Of a DNA stretch of 24,440 nucleotides, positions 9,272 through 20,949 are shown one piece after another. Source of the stretch: Jimgerdemannia flammicorona (lineage: Eukaryota > Mucoromycota > Endogonomycetes > Endogonales > Endogonaceae); contig RBNI01001091.1 of assembly GCA_003990745.1 (NCBI GenBank), positions 1 to 24,440 on the forward strand, written 5' to 3'. The position numbers and the translations under genes are program-made. A model generated the notes under the pieces. That model saw nothing but the letters and a program-made list of their open reading frames with translations. It was not told the DNA's origin and did not search any database. Each line of letters opens with the position of its first letter. The stretch's first letter is position 1.

Positions 9272-10150
9272 CCCCACAAGAGAGCCCTGTCCATGCGATC
9301 AGGTTGATGTCATTGGGCGTATGTATCCGCGGCTCGATTTGACGGTTGCGCCACGAGTCACGTGTACAATCTTGTTTCCCTTTAATTCCTCTAGGAGGCG
9401 TTTTTTCTGAACGTCACAAAGATGGATGGTTTTAGGCGCATTCTGATCCCAATTTCGCGAATTTGCCATTTCAAGTAAATCGTATGTCGCACGTTTTTTT
9501 TTTTTTTTTCGGAAAAATTGAGTTGATGTACTCGCTGTGCAGTGAGCGAGCGAGTGATGAACGATTTTCAAAGGGCGAAACAGATTTCGCACCCCTTCGG
9601 CAATACGGGTCCTTTGATCATAAGCGCTTATTATCAGCAACTCCGCTCCGTCTGCCAGTGTGAGCAAAGACTGACCGTGCAAGCTATCAAACGAGAAAAT
9701 GATCCGCTTTGGCTGCCCAGCTTCCGCACTCGTTTATGTAAGCGTAGCAAGCTGGGCATTTCTTGCCAAAACAAAAGCAAAACGCACTGAAATCAAGCAA
9801 ACCGCGCCGGATTGGGCGGGGCATTTTTAGCTATGTGAAACCAGCCACGCGCGCGGCCCGTTTTGTACTGGTGGGAAATGAAATGGGATCGACAAAAACG
9901 TTGGGGCCGGATGGAGGGCCCGCGAATTCCTTCGTTTCGAGAAAAGTGAGACCGAAAACGATAAACGATTAAAAAAATAAGGCGGGGTCGCGTGGTTGGT
10001 GGGTTTTTAATTATTTTATTTTGGAGGGCACATTATCTTCTTCAACGGATGACCTTGTTTCACGGAGGGAGCATGATCCATTTGTCATCCGGTTAAAAAA
10101 GGGGGGAATTAATGAAGCATGTACAGTGCGGGGCGATTAATATACAGGGA
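9272..10150. other. intergenic, nothing firmly supported
   Basis: A minus-strand frame at 9299-9682 has partly coding-like character in its last 65 codons (ending at TGA 9299), but it crosses a homopolymer (T16 at 9494-9509) and has no family match. A 9-bp inverted repeat (GCCCAGCTT) lies at 9715-9723 and 9749-9757. Confidence 0.4.
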
Positions 10151-10230
10151 GCTATGAATCGGGTATGCTATGAATCGTGTATGCTATGAATCGTGTATGC
10201 TATGAATCGTGTATGCCATGAATCGTGTAT
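10151..10230. repeat. 16-bp tandem repeat, five copies
   Basis: Five adjacent copies of gctatgaatcgtgtat. The first has one G for T change and the last a C for T change. They lie 110-190 bp downstream of the lipase stop codon, possibly in its 3'UTR. Confidence 0.95.
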
Positions 10231-10339
10231 AATATTACAATAATGCAAAGGGCTTTTATGGGATGGGGCTGGTTCGCGAGATACCGTTATCATGTCAATG
10301 TCATTAAAGCGTGAAGGAATGCGGGCGGGGGGGACCAAT

Positions 10340-11704
10340 CTAGCAAAGGGTACTGAATTTGATACTGGATGAAGATGAATAGAAGAATTTTTGTAAGACG
10401 ATTGGGCACGGATTGTAAACGCAGAAACCTAGAGAGAAACCGGTCCAAAACGATACGTACTCCCAGTACTGCAGATGGGCCGGGATACTGGTGAAAGGAA
10501 CCTCCGAGTTCGCGCAGGTGGAGTCCTCGTCGGTGGAGCATTCGACTGTAGAACACAATAATAATAACAATAATATGAGCGAGAGGACCTAATGAGCATG
10601 TAGCAATTTACGATACGAAAACACATTGCCACCAACACTCACCGACATCGCCCTGGCTGTTCTCGATCCAGTACTCGGTGCCATGGTGCTTGTACCCGAT
10701 GGCCTCCGGGCCCATGTGGGGCACAACGTCGTTTTGGTTAATGGTGCGGTAGATTGGGAGGTCGAGGCTGTCGACGTAGTCGGAGAAGGCCGGGTTACCA
10801 ATACGAGGTTGACCTTTTTTTTTTTTTGATTGCAAATGAGTAGAAAGAGAGAGGGAGTCAGGCAACCTTGTTTCATTCCAAGGAGTACAATAAGCTGTCA
10901 TGAGGGTAGGGCTTACCGAAAGTGTAGACAGCCATTTTGGAGCTATCGTAGCCGGCGTTCTGGTAGAAGTCCAGGGCCTGCAAAACGGTGAGCGCGCCGC
11001 CCAAACTGTGACCGAGCATGTAGAGTTTGTAGTCGGGGTTTCTTCCCATCTCCTTGACGACGATGGGGTAGACGATGTTGCGCGCGTCCTGCCAAGTCTT
11101 GTAGAAGCCTAGAGGGATGAGAACACAGCACAATTTGGATTAATTGATGTGGCAGTGCGCGTAAACGGGATAGAGGTTATTGGCGCTTGAGCTTACCGGA
11201 ATGGACCTTGGCCCCGCGGGCGGGTGAGTATTTAGTGAAAAGGAACTCGGCATCGTGGACCCAGTTGTTGATATTGGTTGACCCACGGAAGGCGACGTAG
11301 ACGGCCTTATTAGCGTCATTGCGGGCAATGTAACCGGTGGTATTCGTATTTGGTGTGTTGAAGAACTTGATGAGCGTGGTCCCGGGGTATTTGCTGCAAA
11401 AGGTGCTGCACTCGAATTTGCCAGTGCTGAACGAGCACCGCGAGACCGACGCCAGCCTGCCATAGTACTTCAGCGTCTCCACGTCTACCGCCGACACGGC
11501 GAGACCGTCATTAGGCCTGGCAACCCGATTGACGCCCAATGACGAGTTTACGGGAGTCGTCCAGTTCGTAGCCAGACCGAATACCTGTGGCGTGCCAGCT
11601 GGAAGCGTTTGCGTCGGGTGCTCGCCCGTCGTCGGGAGCGTGTTGGCAACTTGCCCGGCCAAAAGAACGGCAACGAAGAAAGAGAGGAAATTGAATTGGG
11701 TCAT
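10340..11704 (-). CDS. secreted triacylglycerol lipase, class 3 family
   Basis: Five exons: 11197-11704, 10917-11108, 10643-10813, 10461-10545 and 10340-10364, in all 981 nt and 326 residues. A signal peptide covers about residues 1-22. The nucleophile elbow GHSLGG places the catalytic Ser at about 204. It is followed by the family motif FGQPRIGN, the Asp of QNDVVP (about 262) and the His of YKHHGTEYW (about 276), so the Ser-Asp-His triad is complete. The C-terminal ECSTDEDSTC segment and the HLQYW end match fungal secreted lipases, which hydrolyse triglycerides outside the cell. Intron 2 is odd: its acceptor AG is preceded by A13 instead of pyrimidines. Intron 4 (10365-10460, 96 nt) is a multiple of three without a stop, so its retention would still give a complete protein. 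The leader is CT-rich, with a TATA-like CATAAATA about 160 bp upstream of the ATG. Confidence 0.92.
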
Positions 11705-13116
11705 TATGACGATGATGGTGGTGGTATGGGTGTTTGAGGTGGATTGAGGGTAGGTGACGAGGGAGGGGAAGTGAGGGGATGGGGAGACGTTGAGGGTGGG
11801 AGGGAGGGAATGAATGGGATACGGTGGGCCTACGGAGTTTTTCACCTCGACACGACAGGTGGTATTTATGAACTCGGCGATCCGGTGGACGAAACCACAA
11901 ATCAGACACAAAGTAACTTGTCCACAAGGCGAGTTGGCAACGATCACAGCGATCCCAATCCGAACTGCCTTTCAGGGCTGGATCACAGTCTGACACCGGC
12001 TAGTGGGGTCCGGCCCATCATCCGGAACCCCTGAATTACATTAATTCCGGATCTGTCCAGTCCGGAACGCTTCCGTAACTTGTTCCGCCCGAAAAGTCAC
12101 TACACCACATTCCCAACCTCCAAACGGGTACGACAGCCAGACATATAACGACTCTTGACACCATTGGCCAAATACCAGGATAGCTTATTTCGTACAACCC
12201 AGAAATATAAACAATTCAGTACCTCGAACGCTTAGACTCTTCTCTTTCGTCCTTCCACAACGTTGCCTGGATATCCAACTACACTCTGCCTACCCTCACC
12301 CCCCTCACCCCCTTACTCTCGCTATAAGCACGCGGTCCAATCCTCGTCCGTCGTTAAACGCGTGACCACTTCCAAACGTGTGCGCATAGGTCACGCTCGT
12401 GCACGCCTGTTCCCCTTCGTCGAGCTCAACGACCGTGTGGGCTCGCACGGGGCAGGTGGTGCCGTTTCCGTTACCGGGAAGAGAAGGTATATTGTTGGGA
12501 CTCCTGACTCCAACCTCACCCCCGGTATTGGGATTTGGGAACCGCCACACATGTGTGCGGGCGGATTTGCCCAATCTTTCAAGTCATGCACGAAATCAGT
12601 CTGCTGGTGGCCACACTCGTGGGCAATGGTGGCGATAGCCAACGAAGATGAGTGTGTTGTTCTCAGTACCATACCGCTTGACCGCTTGAGATGAGGCGGA
12701 GGCAGCGGTCTCGATCACGCATCAGGGCGCTCATGGCCCAAGACATGATCCTCACAACCACCGGGCATAACTCCATGTACACATGCTCTATTTGGCATGC
12801 CGTTACGGTATACTACGTAAATACAGATACATAATGTACATGATGGAGCTGTATGGGTAGTATTTACATACATGGGCAGAACGCTCCCGCAACGAATAAA
12901 ACACGAGGCAATCACAAACGGATATAAATACATCAGATGAAATAAAAACGTAAAATAAAGGAGCGGGAAGTTATGAAAACCTTCTTTACATAATGGTACA
13001 AGGTGGGGAGGGGAGGGGGGTCATTATATCAATAGCATTTCCGAGTTCCTGTCTATAACCTTCATCCCTCTACAACCACCATTCCAACCCTTTCCAGAAT
13101 CACTCTACAAACCACC
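11705..13116. other. lipase promoter region and intergenic DNA
   Basis: The first 250 bp are the presumed lipase leader and promoter (CT-rich on the minus strand). The rest has overlapping open frames on both strands at 12263-12694 because stop codons are scarce there. None has a convincing domain. The final few hundred bases probably hold the 3'UTR of the TVP38-like gene. Confidence 0.5.
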
Positions 13117-14543
13117 TCACAACCTCATCCACCTCCTCACAAATACGGGTACCAGCGCTACGACGGCCACGGCTGCCAAACACAGCACGTTTAGCGGCGT
13201 GAACAAGCGCAGCTCGTCGTCCGACGATGAGAGGAGATCCAGCGCCGCACCGGCCTGCAATTGGATGAAGGACGGGCCGGCGACGCCTGTGTAAGGGGAG
13301 AGCGGGATCAATGGTGGTGCTTATGAGCGGAGGGGATGGTGAGAGATGACTCACCGAAGAACGTGCCAAAAAAGAAGGCGCTGATGGGGACGTCGAGGTG
13401 CGGCGCACCAATGTTAGCGAGCCAGTTAGGCGGGAAAGGGGCGATGCGGACGACGACAATGTAGTTGAACATGTGCTGGCGGTGGTTGATTAGCTGCATG
13501 TGGGGTTCGAACAGGCGAGTACTGTGAGGTTGGCGTTATTGCATGGGATAGCGAGAATGCCTGATGTTAAGAAACCGTGTACCTGCTCGTTCCACCGAGC
13601 GATCCGATCGCCAAAGTTGCGCTTCACGAAGACAGAGCCGAGGCTGTACGAGAGGAAGTAGGCATTCATCGCGCCGAGAGCCGAGCACTGTCGGGAAGGC
13701 GAGAGGGAGAGGTTGAAGGTTAAGAAACTGTAAATATATATATACGTTCCTCCCCAGAACATATATAGTGGACTCAATGCGAGAATCGCTCATGCTGGAT
13801 GATGAAGAGGAGATGCTTGCCGACGGACACACTTCGCACACTTTTCACTCCAGACCTACCAAGCAAACCAGCACCAGCGCAAACCAGAATTGAAACAGCG
13901 CGCCGGCCAGGATGCTGAGCCACATGCTCCCCGGTATCGAGAAGGTCTGTAGGCTGGTAGATATAGCGTTAGAGAAGTACGAGCATGGGCTCATCCAGCA
14001 ATCACTTGGTGTAAAACAAGTGACGCTTACTACAAATAGGTCGAGACGAACGCTACGAGCACGTTGGCGTAGTTCTGGCCGATGTACACGTTCAGCACTG
14101 CATTGAGCTCCTGCAGGTCCTGCAGAGTGCGTGGGAGTTTGATGGCATGGCGATGTTCTCTACAGGTCGTATTTAAATAAGAGAGAGGTTGGAAGGCATG
14201 AGCGTGGCCAAAGTTCCATCCGAGATTAGCTAACGACACCGCAATATCAATCTGAGACTCACGGATCGACAGCTGGCAGGTTTTCCTTAAGTACGGCGTA
14301 TTCCAATGCCGTTGCAATGGCGAAAGTGAGCAGCAGTGCGAACACGGACCACGCATATGACTTGCTTGTCAGCCCAAGCCACCAGGCTGAGTCCTTCTCA
14401 ACAGCAGTGGTCGAGGTCGAGGTCGAGGTCGAAGTCGAAATGTGAACAAGATCGGGAGGTGAGGCGGTGCCGTACTCTAGTTTGTTACTCGTTGGTGAAA
14501 GGTGTGCCCTTGCGGGGTCAAGGGTATCGAATGAGGACGGCAT
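13117..14543 (-). CDS. TVP38/TMEM64-type (SNARE-associated Golgi) membrane protein
   Basis: Six exons: 14263-14543, 14031-14159, 13860-13953, 13583-13687, 13355-13493 and 13117-13286; 918 nt, 305 residues. The order of motifs is that of the SNARE-associated/DedA-like family: a TM segment after a soluble N-terminus, then QTFSIPGS (about residues 139-146) in a re-entrant loop, a hydrophobic stretch, an Arg-Trp containing segment, then RIAPFPPNWLANI (about 221-233), FFFGTFFG and the GPSFIQLQAG loop. Fungal and animal members (Tvp38, TMEM41, TMEM64) reside in Golgi/ER membranes; TMEM41B and VMP1 relatives scramble lipids. The second donor-acceptor pair was chosen to retain the conserved TFSIPG frame. 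The N-terminus contains a Ser-Thr run encoded by an imperfect 6-bp repeat (14409-14439). Which subfamily it belongs to is not settled. Confidence 0.88.
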
Positions 14544-14827
14544 TCGTGGGAGTTGGTGCGGAATTGGGTAGATGTGGTGGTCAGTGGGTAGAGATGCATT
14601 TCGGGTTATGGGGCTATGGGTTGCTGTCAACTGAGTCAACTGACGCAGCCAGTCGGAGAATTTCGGTAATAAATTTATCCAAAATCAACATCTCTCTCAA
14701 ATGTGTCACATTCAAACTAAACCGAACTAATTAAATCAAAAAGTGTCAACCCCACCGGCATCCGATTTGACACAAGATAGAGAGCACCACTTATCACACC
14801 GTTCTCACACTACCACCACCCGCAGCC

Positions 14828-16595
14828 TTACATCGGCTGCTTCTGCTCGACCAGAATGTGCTTTCGGATCAAGGACGACACCTGCTCGAACACAACAAGG
14901 AGGATACCGCCGCCAGGGCCAAGACGTAGGACCTTGGGCAGGAAGCCTTTGTAGAGGGCGCCCATACTGAGGAAGTCGTAAAGAGGATGACGATGAGTGG
15001 CGGGCCGTGAAGGGCGATTACATCTTCCGTAAGAGTCATCATATCCCAAGACAAAAACAATATGCGCAATCTCACATTAATTTAAACATGGAGAAATAGA
15101 AACGTACCCTTCCTCTCTCGCAATCGTCACCAACGACGGCAGGGCCCAGTTGTACTTCCTCGGCCCGATCCCCTTGTATCCCTGCACCCTCGTCTTGACC
15201 ACGTCTACGGGCGTGTTGATGATGGTGCCCACCGTCCCGCCGATTGCACCCGAAATGAAGTTGATCAGGAGCTGGCCCTGTTTTGTCTGCGTGGGGTACA
15301 CGAGACGGACGGACGGACGGGTATGTTAGACATTGTCGGTGAAGGGGGGCAATAGATTCTCAATATACATGACCAAAACATTAAAAATTAAATTAAATTG
15401 TACCTCGGCCTTGGGCAGCGCGCTCTTGACGCTGAAAATGACGCCAAAGTAGCCTCCGTTCCACAGAGCGTGGCGCCAGATGGTCGACTCGACACCGTTG
15501 TAGAGGGCGAAGATTCCTAGTGTGAAAATTGAAAATTGATGGGTTCACCCTCGCCGTCAGAGCAACACGGAGTGCGTGTCCTCAACCAAATTACCCCAAA
15601 GAAAAAACGAAACACGTCAGTACGATCACACTCACCTTCTTGCTTCACGATCTTGGTGAGGGCGTCCCAGGTACCGCTGTATATGGCTTTCTGAAAAGGA
15701 GAGAGTCAAAATCAATTCCACGAGCGCCTTAAAAACCGACACTCGTTGTACAACACATCCGAGATAACAGAAACATGTTCTCAAAAATGCTCCCCATTCT
15801 TCAATCCCACGTAACCCCTTTCATATTCTTCTTCCCCAATGACACGCACATTTGCCTTATCCTGCAGCCTGATCTTGACAAGCTCGAACGGCACGATGAC
15901 TAGCGCCTCTGTCACGCCCGCCGACACCCCCGTCAAAATCGACAGGCTCTGCGTCATCTTGTCGATCCCGAATAGGTTCTTGTATAGGATTGTATACTGT
16001 TCGTTCGCCGCGAATTTGATTGCGCGCTTCGGCGCCTCCACCATGATTGGCGGAATAATGCCGCGGTACAGAGCAGGCGCACTGGTGGACGAGGGGGGAA
16101 TGGAAATATTGAGAAATGGCAGTTTGGTAATGGGCAAAGGGACCACTCCCAGCTTCCAAAGGATTATGAGGAAAACAAAGGTGAGACGCCCTCTTACCCT
16201 TCAGATTTGATAATCTGGCCCAAGGTCCCGATGACACCCGCCGTGTTTTTGCCCAGCGAGAGCTGCTGGCGCGTTTTGACCACTTCAATTCGGTTTCAAA
16301 GAATGCGAGCGTGGTGGAGTTCATTATTATTAGTTCACGTTCTTTCGCAACTCCGGCACGCCTTCCACAATAGCGTGACGCGTGAGATGGACCCTTTGCG
16401 CGTTCCCAAAGCCACACAGAACAACTTACCGTCCAGTGGGTACATGCACAGGATCTCGGACACGCCCGCGATGGCGCCAGCGAGGAACTGGAAGTGGAAC
16501 GGGAGGGCTACGGAGGGCCGGTATTATTAAAAGGTCAAAACGCATACAATGTTCCACCACGACGCGACAAGATACATACGCTTCGGGTCGGTCAT
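14828..16595 (-). CDS. odc1: mitochondrial 2-oxodicarboxylate carrier
   Basis: Eight exons: 16580-16595, 16430-16507, 16198-16282, 15850-16081, 15636-15690, 15404-15516, 15108-15286 and 14828-14966; 897 nt, 298 residues. All three mitochondrial-carrier repeats carry the PX[DE]XX[KR] signature: PLDVVKTR, PFELVKIR and PVDVVKTR. This gives six TM helices in the inner membrane. The stretches LPFHFQFLAGAIAGVSE, EAPKRAIKF, ESTIWRHALWNGGYFG and RLGPGGG match the Odc1/Odc2 (SLC25A21) subgroup. That subgroup exchanges 2-oxoadipate and 2-oxoglutarate, linking lysine metabolism to the cytosol. The first exon is only 16 nt (MTDPK plus one base), so the gene is easily misannotated. The start is supported because the family begins a few residues before LPF. 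The symbol reflects the subgroup; odc1 and odc2 cannot be told apart here. Confidence 0.93.
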
Positions 16596-17616
16596 TGGAA
16601 AGGACAATGGGGCGTGGAGAGAGAAAGGAGGAAAGCAGGGGTGGCTTGATTACTCACGGGCAAGTGTGACGTGAGATGATGGGCCAATAGATGCAAAAAG
16701 TCTAAATCACGTCATCCTGCAATAACCAAATCGTTTTGATAAGAAAAATTGAGCACTGCCCAAGGAACAATCTTTAAACGAATGAACGGGTAAGGAATAC
16801 ACTTGATATCAGGCAAAATGGTAATCCATCAACCTTAGCTGGAGCTGTCCCCAAACCTACATTTATTCCTGGCCCGATTAGCATATCCAAAACCACACCA
16901 CATGCATTGGAAATATTTATGTATGAGTCGGGCCAGCGTGTATATCGGCAGATGTAATTAGCGCAAATGCCACTTGGAGAGCCTGAACAGAGGGAGGTAC
17001 ACCAATGAACTGAGAAAAAAATAAAGTCATTGACATTGGGAATTGTACAAGGACGCAATGAACTAAATGGGGGGTTTTTTGGGGGGGGGGACAATGATGC
17101 GGTACAGCGAAATAGTGGGGAGGAAAAGGGCATAGCGGAAGTAAAAGAGGAAAGAGAAGGAGCCAAAAGAAAGATGTCACAAAACCAGATTATAAGTGCA
17201 CCGGGATGAATACATCAAATCAGACGACATGCATAACCATCCGACTTGCCCCTCCCCACTACTAAGTCCAATACGATCACCACCAACACTCCTTTCATCT
17301 CGTGCGCCTTCACCAGCTCGATGTCTTGCCCGCCACACACACCCCTCCGTTCCTATCGCCTATTCGGCCGTTGCGCCCTTCGTCGCGCCCTTCGTCGCCT
17401 TGTTTTCCTCTTCATCTTCCAGGGCGGCAGCCCGCAGCTTAGATGCCAGGAACTTTGGCTGAATCCTGAGAGGATTGGAGGGGGGTTGCGTCGAAGGGTG
17501 GAGATTGAAAAGCAAGGGTTTGATATTGGATTATCGATTAGAGACATTTGAAGGAGATGCGTGGGGAGTTGATCTTTGCATGGTTGTGGAAACGATGAAA
17601 GGTAAAGTAGGAAAGT
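16596..17616. other. intergenic between carrier and spo12-like gene
   Basis: Presumed promoter of the carrier gene and 3' flank of the spo12-like gene, both minus strand. A G6-T6-G10 tract lies at 17069-17090. No further gene is supported. Confidence 0.5.
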
Positions 17617-18197
17617 TCACTTTTGTTGCAGCTTGTTACGCTTCTGTGCCAACTTCTGCGTCGCCGGCGACAGCATTTTGTCTGTCGGGCTCGAGAAGCT
17701 GTGGAAATGAGTGAAGTGATTGCGAGAGTGCAGGAGGTAAATGAATTAGAAAATATGAGCAGAGGTTTGGGGAGGAGTGGAGGTTGGAAGGGATGGATGG
17801 AAATGGTCAGAACATGTGCTAAAATTAAACAAGTTTGCTCTTGAATGACAGAGTCCTTGGCCGAGGGGAGTTGTGTAAGAACATTTACCGGGACACCGAA
17901 TCACCACTCTGTACCATTCTCTCTCTTTTTCTCAATCCTTCCATAATCACGCATCATCCTCACTCCAGGGAAGAAGGTTACTCACGGATTTCTGTGCGCC
18001 CCCTTCTTCTGCAACGGGTTGAGTTTCATCCTGTGCAAAGCCTGGATAGGTACAAGCTCGGGCGGCTCGGGCGTGTCCTCCTCCTCCCCCTCTTCCTCAA
18101 CCTCCTCAGCCTCCTCCTTCTCGGGCGCGCCCTCGTCCTTGGCGAGGTCGTCGGCGGTGGGCTGAATGGGTTGTTTATCCTTGCGAGGGAGCGACAT
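17617..18197 (-). CDS. Spo12-like mitotic exit protein, 97 aa
   Basis: Two exons: 17986-18197 and 17617-17698 (294 nt), with an intron of 287 nt, the longest in the window. The join restores a Spo12-family signature: HRNPFSSPTDKMLSP followed by TQKLAQKRNKL, spanning about residues 67-94. The intron falls inside the motif, so neither exon alone shows the family. Known Spo12 proteins are small regulators in the FEAR branch of mitotic exit and in meiosis. The two Ser-Pro sites in this motif (here SSP and LSP) are likely cyclin-dependent kinase targets. The N-terminal half is a glutamate-rich acidic low-complexity region (about residues 20-45). The ATG at 18197 is chosen because upstream in-frame sequence lacks conservation-like features. 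An extra micro-exon within the long intron cannot be excluded. Confidence 0.8.
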
Positions 18198-18335
18198 GGG
18201 TGGGTATGTAGACGCGTCGCGACGAGAGGGGGCAATTTGCGAGAAATGGGTTGGAGTGATGTCATCTTTGTGGTGATGACGTCGGTATAGCGGGTACAAA
18301 CAAACAACCACTCTACCCTCACCCACCAACCATTC
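18198..18335. promoter_or_regulatory. shared divergent promoter, 138 bp
   Basis: Only 138 bp separate the ATG of the spo12-like gene (minus) from that of the complex I subunit gene (plus). Both transcripts must start within this interval or inside the opposing leader. No canonical TATA box is seen in either direction. Confidence 0.6.
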
Positions 18336-18798
18336 ATGGCCTCCACTGTCGCCTTCCTTCGCTATATGGCTCACGAGCAGCCTGTTTTCCTGTGGTCTTG
18401 CATCCTAGGTGGCGCCGGTAAGCCCATCACCCTTGCACTTTCGCCCGTCCGTTCCATACATTACCTTCCCCCTCGACCCGGCATCGCTCATGTTCCTCGC
18501 TTCAGGCCCAATCATGATCCTGACCGTGCCCAGTTTCCGCCGCAAGTATTTGGGTTACACGCCCCCGCCACCTCTCCCCACCACCTATCCCAGTACGTAC
18601 ACGCTGTCGTCTCTCGTGCTTCATATAATCCATCGAGCGTGTTTCGGATCAATTACACGCCTCAGTCGTTCAAACATGTATCTTAAACTACGCATCATCT
18701 TCTCTCTTTTGCCCTCCCCTTCTCCGTCGTAACTAAACACAGTGCCTAACCGACAACGCAACCCCCCAGCGGGTTTCGAGGATCCTGAGACAGCATAA
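18336..18798 (+). CDS. nuo9.5: NADH dehydrogenase (complex I) 9.5 kDa subunit
   Basis: Three exons: 18336-18417, 18506-18592 and 18743-18798; 225 nt, 74 residues. The introns are 88 and 150 nt. The layout matches the fungal NUO-9.5 accessory subunit (related to NDUFA3): an N-terminal RYMAHEQPVFLWS, one TM helix (about residues 16-36), then RRKYLG, a proline-rich PPPPLPTTYP and a short tail ending GFEDPETA. It is part of the membrane arm of mitochondrial complex I. The phase-1 introns join cleanly at G/GC and A/TG. The third exon is easily missed because it encodes only 19 residues. The length agrees with the family. Confidence 0.9.
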
Positions 18799-20175
18799 CT
18801 CTTGATCTGCGCCTTTCATGTGACCATGATAGAACATCACTTCGCCTATGCGAAATGCCCTCTCCGAGGAAGAGGGGAAACTCGTTAATAAACGGATCCT
18901 TTCGCTCGTCTCTCACGTCATCCATCAGTAACGCGTAAATTCGCGACTTACGCAATATCAATAAATTGCTTCTTCTGTTCGGTCTTACGAATCCAGAGAT
19001 TCACTACACAACACATAATGTATGGCAGCATCGGGAATGATTATGAATCAAGCTCGGACACTTCCAAGATCGAACGGGCCCATCCCCCTGTCATCCTCTC
19101 CGTTTGACATCTCGTGTTCCTTTGCTCGCACGCCACTTGCCATCCCACTCACCACCTTACTCGTCATCCCACTCGCCATCCTACTCGCCCTATGACCTCC
19201 TCCTCCTTCCTTCCCCTCCGTCAACTCTGCGGTAACATGGAAGTAGATATTCGGTGGTGCGTGCGCATGAACCCTGCCATTCCGAAGATACAGCGGTCAT
19301 CATAAAAATTAAGACCAGATCCACGTGCTGCGTGCTACGTAGAACTGATGTAAATGGCGTAAAGTCACGTGCTTACATGTCGAGTTGCAAATAACTAATC
19401 TCAACATGTTGAGCGGTATTTCCGATATTTCAATTCTTTGCCATATTAGCCAGCCACTTATTCTCTTTTGCTTGTACACAAACTCCAACCGCTCCTCAAT
19501 TTCATTTTACTCCCCTCCAAGCCCATTACCCACTTACCTTTCCTCCAGCATCCTATCGCGCACACTTATCTATATCAGGATGCTGTAACTATCTACGATA
19601 TACTGTAGTGTATCGCGATTTTGCAATCACAAAACGAGCAGAAGACGGGGATTACTGATATCCGAGAATGTCGCCTTTATATTTTTGTATTTGCCGATTT
19701 ATAATTTCCAGTCGTCTCGCTTATCTATCTTTCTCCTTTTAGTTTGGCCAAAGAACAAATTTTCGAAGACACTCGGTATTTATTTTTTTTTATTTTTTTT
19801 TTGTTGGCATGTTTTACTCAAATTGCTGCCACAGGCTCTAGTCTTGACGACAAAAGAACAGCCCACGAGTCCGAGTCACCGAATTGCAAAGATTTCTTTG
19901 ACAAGCCTTGGATTCTGGTATTAAATAAAACAATCATGAGTATAGGTCAGTAAAAATATTTGAAGCATAAATAACTATCAGAGAATAGGCAACAATTCAT
20001 TGACTGCAGTAACTAGAAGCATGACTTCTCACACACCCAACGTATTATTAAGCCATTCTTTCGATGGAGTATATACTGTAAATCACCAAGGTGATTGTTG
20101 TTATCTATAAGTTGTAAATATAAAATATTATGAGTAAGTATTCATGTCATTATATATGTCAGGAAAAGAAGAAAA

Positions 20176-20176
<1 letters not shown>
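18799..20176. other. intergenic, no supported gene
   Basis: Composition becomes AT-rich rightward. Four degenerate 12-bp units (ccatcccactcg-like) occupy 19140-19187. A plus frame at 19744-19953 has a hydrophobic start but no ATG, its hydrophobicity coming from T runs, so it is not called. Confidence 0.5.
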
Positions 20177-20209
<33 letters not shown>

Positions 20210-20218
20210 ATATTACAC
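20177..20218. repeat. A42 homopolymer
   Basis: Forty-two consecutive A residues at the left border of the relic coding block. Confidence 0.9.
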
Positions 20219-20949
20219 CTAGAAGTTCTCGCAGCTCAAGTCTTCGTAATAATGGTCTGGTCTGGATTAACGGGTTATCAGCAGCCCCGAGACCACCCCC
20301 AATTCCCTTTAAGATATTGTCAGTTTTTGTGCAGATCTCAGAGAATATTGAGGAGTTGGTTGTTTTGTGTGTCACTGTAGCAATATCGCCGCAATTTTTG
20401 CTGCCCACTTTGATAGCCAGTAATAGGTGGGGCATGGTCTATTAAAACAATAAGTATTAGATTACACGTAAGGAGACAAAATTCGATTAGCGATATACCT
20501 TATGGATGTATGGTAACAAACCAAAATATGTTCGAGAATATGTATTAGGATATGCTTCTATATTTGAAAGTGCAAGCTGCTATATAATGAAGATCGAGCA
20601 TAAGATCTCAGTTTTGTCAATGCCAAACTGTTTCCACACCTTCATCGCCTTACGAGACCAAATGAGCCCCCCATACTTAACACATACAACATGTTGTGCA
20701 GAACAAAGGACAAAATTGTCGTAAATTCTTTATCATCTGGTCATCAAAAAATACTTTGTCAAGAATGTTTTCACCATTAGCACTGATTGTGGGAATGGCA
20801 GGCAGGAGAGACTGAGCCAGATTCGAAAGCATTATCTATTTTTGAAATTACGGCAAGGTCAAAAATATAAAGAAAGGTGAGGGAAGTACACAAGCGATAT
20901 TCGCAATAAATGAAACATTTTCTAAATTAGGTTCTGGCTTGAGTACAGC

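Noticed and set aside
9299..9682. 127-codon minus-strand frame with partly protein-like sequence
   Set aside because: It crosses a T16 homopolymer read as poly-Lys, has no recognisable domain, and lacks splice or promoter support.
12391..12672. Minus-strand frame containing AHECGHQ, like a zinc-protease HExxH motif
   Set aside because: The surrounding residues match no metalloprotease family, no signal or downstream ligand is seen, and both strands are open here through low stop density. The motif is probably chance.
13501..13515. GGTTCGAAC string resembling a polymerase III B box
   Set aside because: It lies in an intron of the TVP38-like gene and has no A box or tRNA fold.
14259..14639. 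Longer N-terminus for the TVP38-like protein
   Set aside because: The extension has no ATG; the first in-frame ATG is at 14543.
19744..19953. Plus-strand frame with a signal-peptide-like hydrophobic start
   Set aside because: It has no ATG and the hydrophobic stretch is a translation of T-rich runs.
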